Positions 58,093-64,000 of a stretch of DNA of 64,000 nt are shown in pieces. Under the pieces are notes generated by a model, which was given only the letters and a program-made list of their open reading frames with translations, did no database searches and was not told the origin of the DNA. Origin of the DNA: Chamaecyparis obtusa (taxonomy: Eukaryota > Streptophyta > Pinopsida > Cupressales > Cupressaceae); contig BSBK01000524.1 in NCBI GenBank assembly GCA_027943335.1, positions 2,083,001-2,147,000 on the forward strand, given 5' to 3'. Both the position numbers and the translations under genes were made by a program. Every line of letters begins with the position of its first letter. Position 1 is the stretch's first letter.

Positions 58093-58673
58093 CTACAAAA
58101 ATTGTAAGTGCTTGAAGGTAAAAACATAGTCCAATGCGCACAAACAATATTTCTCGCCTTGGGAAGAAGATAAAATAAGTACAAATGAAAGAATTCTTCC
58201 CATTATAAATAGGAATTTGGAAGTGGAATCCATATATAGGATGGTGATGGTCTTTCTAAAATCTACGCATATGTTACCATGTTCTTTGATGATGAAGATG
58301 CCACAAACCAATCAAGAACATGCACAATCACAATAGAAGGTGACAAACAAGGAACCAATTGAAATTGATTTTGAACAAGCTCCAAAGATAAACGTAAAGT
58401 AACAACATTGGTTCCAAAACTATCATCAAATATGAGAGATGCCTCTAAAAACTAAATGGGAGTTTCCATGCTTGAAGAATCCATCACATAAGAATGACCA
58501 AAATGAACCTTGAAATATGACAAATCAAGTGAAGGAGGAGACTCATGAATGTCAATCTCCAAATAAAATGTAGAAGAATCTCCAACTATGATGAAACTAT
58601 CATGAAAGAGGATAAATTTTCTCAAATCTATCTCCCAAATTTGCAATGTGAAACTCCACAAACAATGAACCAA
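58093..58673 (-). pseudogene. Possible decayed gypsy pol remnant
   Basis: On the minus strand a frame ending at 58093 contains IIKEHGNICVDFRKT, reminiscent of the gypsy RT motif '(K).G.IR.C.DFR.LN'. A second frame (58673-58452) has FYLEIDIHESPPSLDLSYFK and no domain I know. Both are short and full of stops. The similarity is one motif only, so this is a weak call. Confidence 0.22.
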
Positions 58674-58679
58674 TATCTA

Positions 58680-59850
58680 CCAATAGGAATCCCAACTAGG
58701 ACAACAAATAGATATCTCTTGCAATAACTCACTAGAATCATCAACAAAAGATTAATGTGTGATCTCAATTGAAGAAATAGGATCTATAGGTAGAGTCTCT
58801 AGGTTATCATAACTCTCACATAATGCATCATATTAAAACTCCTCTAAGGTATCATGTCATCAACAAGAATATTGTCAACATCACCAAGTGGAAGGAGGCA
58901 ATTTAAAGCAGTATCATCTAGGATAGGACAAACATGTGGATCTCCAAAAATCTCCCAAATAGTGGTCCAAACTATGTGCAGGCACTCAATACCTCTAAAC
59001 CTAGGGTAGATGTCATAGAGGAGATCCAAACTAATACTACAATGAATTAATCATATGATATGATTATTTTTATCAGCCTAATTAGATTGCTTCCATCATG
59101 AATTTATCTCAAGAAGAGTTCATAAAGACAAGGCAAGAGGTTAATCCACCTACAATGTGTGTGATTCCTTTATCCCATGACACAATATTATCCTTCGTCA
59201 AAGTAATTATAGAAGGATGTTTTGTATAACCCATGATTACATCAAGATTACGCTTCTCAAATCACAAATAGAGTTTGACAACTAATTACCCCACCTCCCT
59301 CCAAAAAATTATTATATTTCCTCATGTGGTCACATTATGTGATATGTTATTTTGATCTAAGTTGGACTCTTGTTATTATTTCATGACTATTTTTTTGTTG
59401 TGATTAGATATTTGCACCATGTGATTTATTTTATTACAATACATTATTTTAGTTTTACCATTATCATTGTTGATGTAGATGTTAGACTATATTGTGCTTA
59501 CCATTTTGATCATATCTGCATGGTGACGTTTATGTGATATGACATGATGCTTTATGATATCTTGTGTATTTTTTATTCAAGAACATTTTATTATGTAATC
59601 ATGATGATTATCATTGATATCCTAGGTTATTGTGCCTATTGTGCTGATGAATATTTCTTTTGAGGTTTTCACTACTATATGATGTATATCCTATAAAATG
59701 ATTATTTTAATGCTTTAATTTAAATGAGATGTTAATGATTATTTACATTGAGGATTAAATATGGAATGACTAGTATTGTGACATTTTAATTCATATGAAT
59801 GATTGTGTCACTAGAGCACCACCATTCCATTAGGCACATAGCGATTATTT
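58680..59850. other. No gene seen
   Basis: AT-rich sequence with many stops in all frames. Nothing with domain character, no LTR edge until 59851. Confidence 0.5.
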
Positions 59851-60644
59851 TGTTAGGATTAAGTAATACTAAGAGGGGGGTAAATTAGTATTACAACACT
59901 TAAAATTAAACTTCAACCAATTGCAAATAAACCATATCAATACTAAAATGAAAATAACATAAACATATGACACATAACTCATAACACCATTATTTGTTTT
60001 CGAGGAAACCCTGGCCAAGGGAAAACCTCGGTGAGGACGGTACCCACAACTATGTACTAAAATATAGAATCCCTATTAGGAGATCTAGCCATGTTAGGAG
60101 TTGAGTATTACATAGTACATTTCCTTGTTAGAGGAATAGAAAACCTTGTTAGGGGTATACAAAAACCTTGTTAAAGGTATACTAAGCTTACAAATCTTAC
60201 AATCAAAATTCTGTCACAAAAGTGTATTTCAATAAGTGAATTGCACAAGCATCTACTATGCTTTGATAGTTCCAGTTATACATATGTCAATCTTTGATCT
60301 CACATCTGCTATCTACCTTTTCTAATATCCAAATTCACATCCATCATATCATCATCTCATACATACTTATCGCTTCCACAAAATACTCTCTACTTATATT
60401 AGTGCTACCATCCAGTCGACTCTCAAATACAATACAAAACATAATAAAAATTTATGCAAATGATAAATACTGAGTCGGAAACCTTATATTACCAAAGTGT
60501 TAGCAATATACAACTTTCATCTAACTTAGCATGTTACCATTCTATCTCACCTTCCCTTAATCATCATGACTATTCATATGCCCTATTTCATTATTCCTCT
60601 ATCTTCGCATGTCTTCATATCATTGTATCTTACTGATATCAACA
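59851..60644 (-). mobile_element. Solo copia-type LTR, minus strand, related to the pol-less element
   Basis: On the minus strand it starts TGTTGATATCAG (60644) and ends CCCCCCTCTTAGTATTACTT...CCTAACA (59851). It shares with the LTRs at 32195 and 38404 the block TTTTCCCTTGGCCAGGGTTT followed by CCTCGA, the CCTAACA(A/T)GG-type repeats, and the CCCCCCCTCTTAGTATT end. Length is about 794 bp. No matching target duplication and no primer site or polypurine tract next to it are seen, so it is an old solo LTR or a broken end. Confidence 0.68.
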
Positions 60645-62730
60645 CCAAAACATGTGCAACCTTAACCGAAGGTCCTACATATCCCAAAAAAAATTCCTCC
60701 TAGTTTGCAAGCCTAATATATCATATACTATCTTCGCTGATCAAAACTATACCACAAAATATTGTTATTTTGATTCTGTACTAAGTCATTTTCATGACTG
60801 AGTCTCCAATACCTATTCTCACTTCATGAGATCACTCCATCATAAGTGTTTCCATAAATGGCAACCCTTAAGTAATCCATAGTTCTCTCAGAACATCACT
60901 TGCCAACATATTTATTGTTTATGCTTCAACTATTTATATTGTGAGAAGTTGCACTTGATGTGTGTGTGTGTGTTTTTAGTGAACAAGTACTAGACATTGT
61001 CTCCGCCTGAGCTACAATTTTGAGTGTATCGTATCACTAGCAATGGCATAGAAAGTTTTATCAGTCGTTCAAGATTCAACCAATATCACCCATGTACAAG
61101 TGATGTATTTGTAATTGATATATTATACCTCTAATACGTGTAGGTAAATCTAGACTTCATTTTCATATTGTGTATACCAGTATACTATATGCATCTTAGA
61201 TTATACATTATTTTCATGGCAAGTCAGGGTTAAACATGAGTTTTAATCCTTTTGTTATTTTATTGCATTATTTTATGGCAAGTGTGTCGAAGCAAATTCC
61301 TACTTATGGAATCAAGTTGAATTGATCCAATTGTGGATTTGTTTTAATTTTATTTATTTATTTTATTATATTTAAGTGATTTTAATTAGACTTTTTGTGT
61401 TTTGATCAAAAAGTGCATCTAATGAAGAAAAAGACTTCATTTGGTCACTTATTCTTTTGAAGAGAAATTTTAGTTTTCAAAAATCTTTGTTGAAGCTTTT
61501 TAGAGATTTTCTCATTGGGTGAGCTCTACCTGACAAAATTTTTTGGGTGGTGGCTTATTGGATTCATGTCACAATTTCTCCCTCTTTTTTGGAGCCATTC
61601 TAGTATTCTTGAAGTATTTATTTTCTTCTATCCATTTTTGTGTTTCCACCGTTGGGTGAGGTAAGGCTTCTTGTAACTTTTAAATTACTTTGTCTTTTGA
61701 TTCGAAATAAATTGTTTTATTTCTATGAGATGGGAATTAGTATTCCCCCACAATTTCATTTCATTTCATTGCTTGGTTGGGATTGTGTGAGTAAAATTCA
61801 TTTTTGAGTGAAAATTGTAATGTTATGCTACTCAATTTTCCTTATTTGATTGGAATTCAGTTTTTATCGCATTCATGCATTGTTGGGAAAATTAAAATCC
61901 AAAGGGTATCTTTAGATTTTTTGTTTTCAAGTTTTAGTTTTTTAAGATTGTCCCATGGCTCTAATGCAAAGTTCAGCCATAGACCTGGATATGGTCTCGA
62001 TGGGGATTTCGTGAATGTTAGAATTTCCACCTTCTCACAATGGATTATTTTAGGGAATGATAACATCTCAAGAGGATTCATGGTTTTTTCCTTAATTTTT
62101 TGAGTCACTTGAGTGTTTTGGCATACTTATGCCTTGTTTGCAATTTTAAACCTATTTTTCCATGATCTCATGATTTCTGGTAGTTCATTGGGACCTAGTA
62201 GTGTGACCACACTCTTGGAATTATGAGTTGTGCCTATATATTCAAGACCATGTGAAATACCTACTCTTGGGTGTGCTCAATTGAGTGCTCCTTGGTTCAT
62301 GAGTGAGCTATACCTTGTATTTTTATGTGTGTTGATAGCCATTACTTGCATTGTCCTTGATTCAACATATGAGTGTGAGACCATATGTTATGTGGATGTG
62401 TGTTATTGAGACCCCATTTAGGAACGTAGTTGAGCTATGATCCTATGTCAAGGTTTGAATGACTCAAGCTCTTGGTGAGTCCAATTGAGCGTACTATGTC
62501 TACTTTTGTTACATGGCTTGGCATCCTTATTGCTTTATTTTTTATTGGTTGGTCATTGTATTGTTACTATTGAATGCTTGGCGTAGAGTAGAGAAATGGA
62601 GTGGCTCTTCAAGGTGAACTAGGACATAAAGGGTTCCTAGGGTAACCCCTGGTATATTTCATTATAATAATTGATAGCATTAAAAATAAAATGGGGTATA
62701 TCATAATAATAAAGATGAAATAATTTTATA
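60645..62730. other. No gene seen
   Basis: AT-rich DNA with a (TG)n run near 60957-60973. The small open frames at 61804-62108 overlap on both strands and have no domain. No retroelement edge could be fixed. Confidence 0.45.
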
Positions 62731-62732
62731 GT

Positions 62733-62870
62733 GACCATCTATTGAGACACATGAGTCGGTACAGTCGTGGCCATCTACAGATGTTGAGTTGATACCACCA
62801 TGGCCATCTATGGATGTTGAGCTATCACAACAAAAACCATTTGTTAAGAGATGTGAGGTGACACAATAGA
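62733..62870. repeat. 33-bp tandem repeat, about four units
   Basis: CCATCT or CCATTT cores at 62735, 62771, 62804 and 62837 (spacings 36, 33, 33), each followed by a diverged (A/T)GATGTTGAG and ATACCAC/ATCACAAC-type text. The period is a multiple of three, and on the minus strand it reads as a repeated peptide (SIDGHG / SVDGHD). Confidence 0.7.
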
Positions 62871-64000
62871 GCCTCATTGATAACAAAATGATTGCTTGAA
62901 GCCACACGGGCCTCTTGAGTCATGTGCTGACACTCCATTCTTGAGTCTCAACACTATACCCTATCTAGTTCTGAGTAGTGACCTTGAAATACTTGAACTG
63001 TGGTTTCTCCATATGTGTGTTTTCATTGGGATTTGTGTACCATCCTTTGAGTTATGTATTTGGTTGGTGTGTGTGGGCTATTTAGTGTATGTGTGTGCAT
63101 ACTCATTATGTTTGTGTTTAGGTGACTATCTCTACAAGCACGAGGGGGTGGGCCTAAGGGTACCATGTGGTTCAATGGTATTGCACATCATTTCTAGGGA
63201 CTGACGTACATGTGGAAGACTTCTTCTAATGATAGAGTTTGAGCACGACATGCTCATTCTATCTCTTGTATTCCTTATTAGTGATTTTGTGTATATATAT
63301 TGTTATGCTCAGTAGATTAGTTACCATTATGATGCTCTTGTTATAATCAAGTGTGTATGACCTCGATCTTGTATATCTAGTACTCCATGATGTGGAGCTA
63401 GTTCTATTTTGGTTGTATATTTGAAGTAGCATAGGGAATTGTTGATCTTTCCTTTTTTTGAAGGAAATTATAGATCGATGTCTGCACTTGTCTTCAGTGT
63501 TTGTGTTGATTAGTTTTTTTTCCTATGAAATGGTGTTTCTAACTCACTGGTCTAAGATTTTTTATCTCAGAGTTTTACCGGTCATGGATCAATGTTTGTG
63601 TATGTGAATTGTCATTTGCACAAATCAATGTATCTTCCTATATTAGTGTCTCTGCCTAGTTTCTTGTATTATTTTATCTCTGTAGTTTCTTCTGGTTGCT
63701 CTTGCTTCAATTATTTTGTATGATGGTTCTTTATTGGTTTTTTAATGGTTATAAGGTAGTGAATTTGTATGTTTAATCCTCTTAGTGTGTGGCCTCACCC
63801 TGAGCTTATCATAGTCATTCAGTTCTACATATGAGATAGACATATTTTATGATTATATTTTGATGTTATGGATTTTACTGATACTTTATGTTATGGCTTA
63901 TCACCTTAGATTTTAGTTGCACATTCAGTTATGTCATTTTGAGAAGACTATTTTATCTATATGGAACCGTATTAAGTGGATTTAATGAATGGATACATTA
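62871..64000. other. No gene seen
   Basis: AT/GT-rich sequence to the end of the window. An open frame at 62896-63204 is Leu/Cys/Tyr-rich with no domain and no coding signature. Nothing else is supported. Confidence 0.45.

Overview
The window is a block of repeat-dominated, AT-rich nuclear DNA from a large plant genome. Almost everything recognisable is a retrotransposon: Ty3/gypsy, Ty1/copia-like and L1-type LINE sequences, many nested inside one another and most inactivated by stop codons and frameshifts. Multi-kilobase LTRs, deep nesting and the virtual absence of host genes suggest a gymnosperm-sized genome, but the species cannot be fixed from the sequence. I see no rRNA genes, tRNA genes, CRISPR arrays or bacterial-type operons.

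Layout. 1-4150: the 3' part of a copia-like element. Its non-coding interior is packed with short hairpins (about 1850-2960) and leads through a polypurine tract into an LTR (3044 to about 4150). 4151-6758: gypsy LTR material on the minus strand. 7965-8411: the C-terminal tail of a gypsy integrase. 8412-11380: a non-coding spacer with a 74-bp palindromic tandem array. 11843-17465: a long decayed retroelement ORF of unknown function, interrupted by a foreign segment (12523-14252) and a minus-strand LTR (about 16006-17308). 17500-19140: a LINE 3' end that runs into a TA-rich microsatellite. 20590-21540: the only candidate host exon, on the minus strand, with a consensus splice donor. 21830-23912: AT-rich DNA with no gene.

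23918-58000 is one chromovirus (Ty3/gypsy with a chromodomain) flanked by the 5-bp target duplication TACAT. Its 5' LTR is 3978 bp and uninterrupted. Its gag-pol is split by a 7.2-kb copia-like element (32195-39441, target duplication ACCAT) that has no pol. That element instead carries one very long, now broken, reading frame: coiled coil, four CCHC zinc knuckles, an unknown domain, and more coiled coil. The chromovirus 3' LTR is split by three LINE insertions: LINE-A 41518-50446 minus, LINE-B 50602-54428 plus, and an ORF1-only LINE fragment 54857-56081 minus. LINE-A itself contains a 4.5-kb solo gypsy LTR (41865-46381). Taking out the inserts leaves about 4.0 kb of 3' LTR, matching the 5' LTR.

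58006-64000: a weak gypsy remnant, a minus-strand solo LTR (59851-60644) related to the pol-less element's LTR, and unassigned AT-rich DNA.

The genes do not form a pathway. The pol-less element would have needed enzymes from a full relative elsewhere, and the LINE fragments would have needed LINE ORF2 protein. Across unrelated nested elements many inactivating stops are TAG where the family has Gln (CAG), which fits C-to-T decay at methylated CHG sites in silenced heterochromatin. The most unusual signals are the hairpin field at 1850-2960, whose stems vary while pairing is kept, and the large pol-less LTR element.
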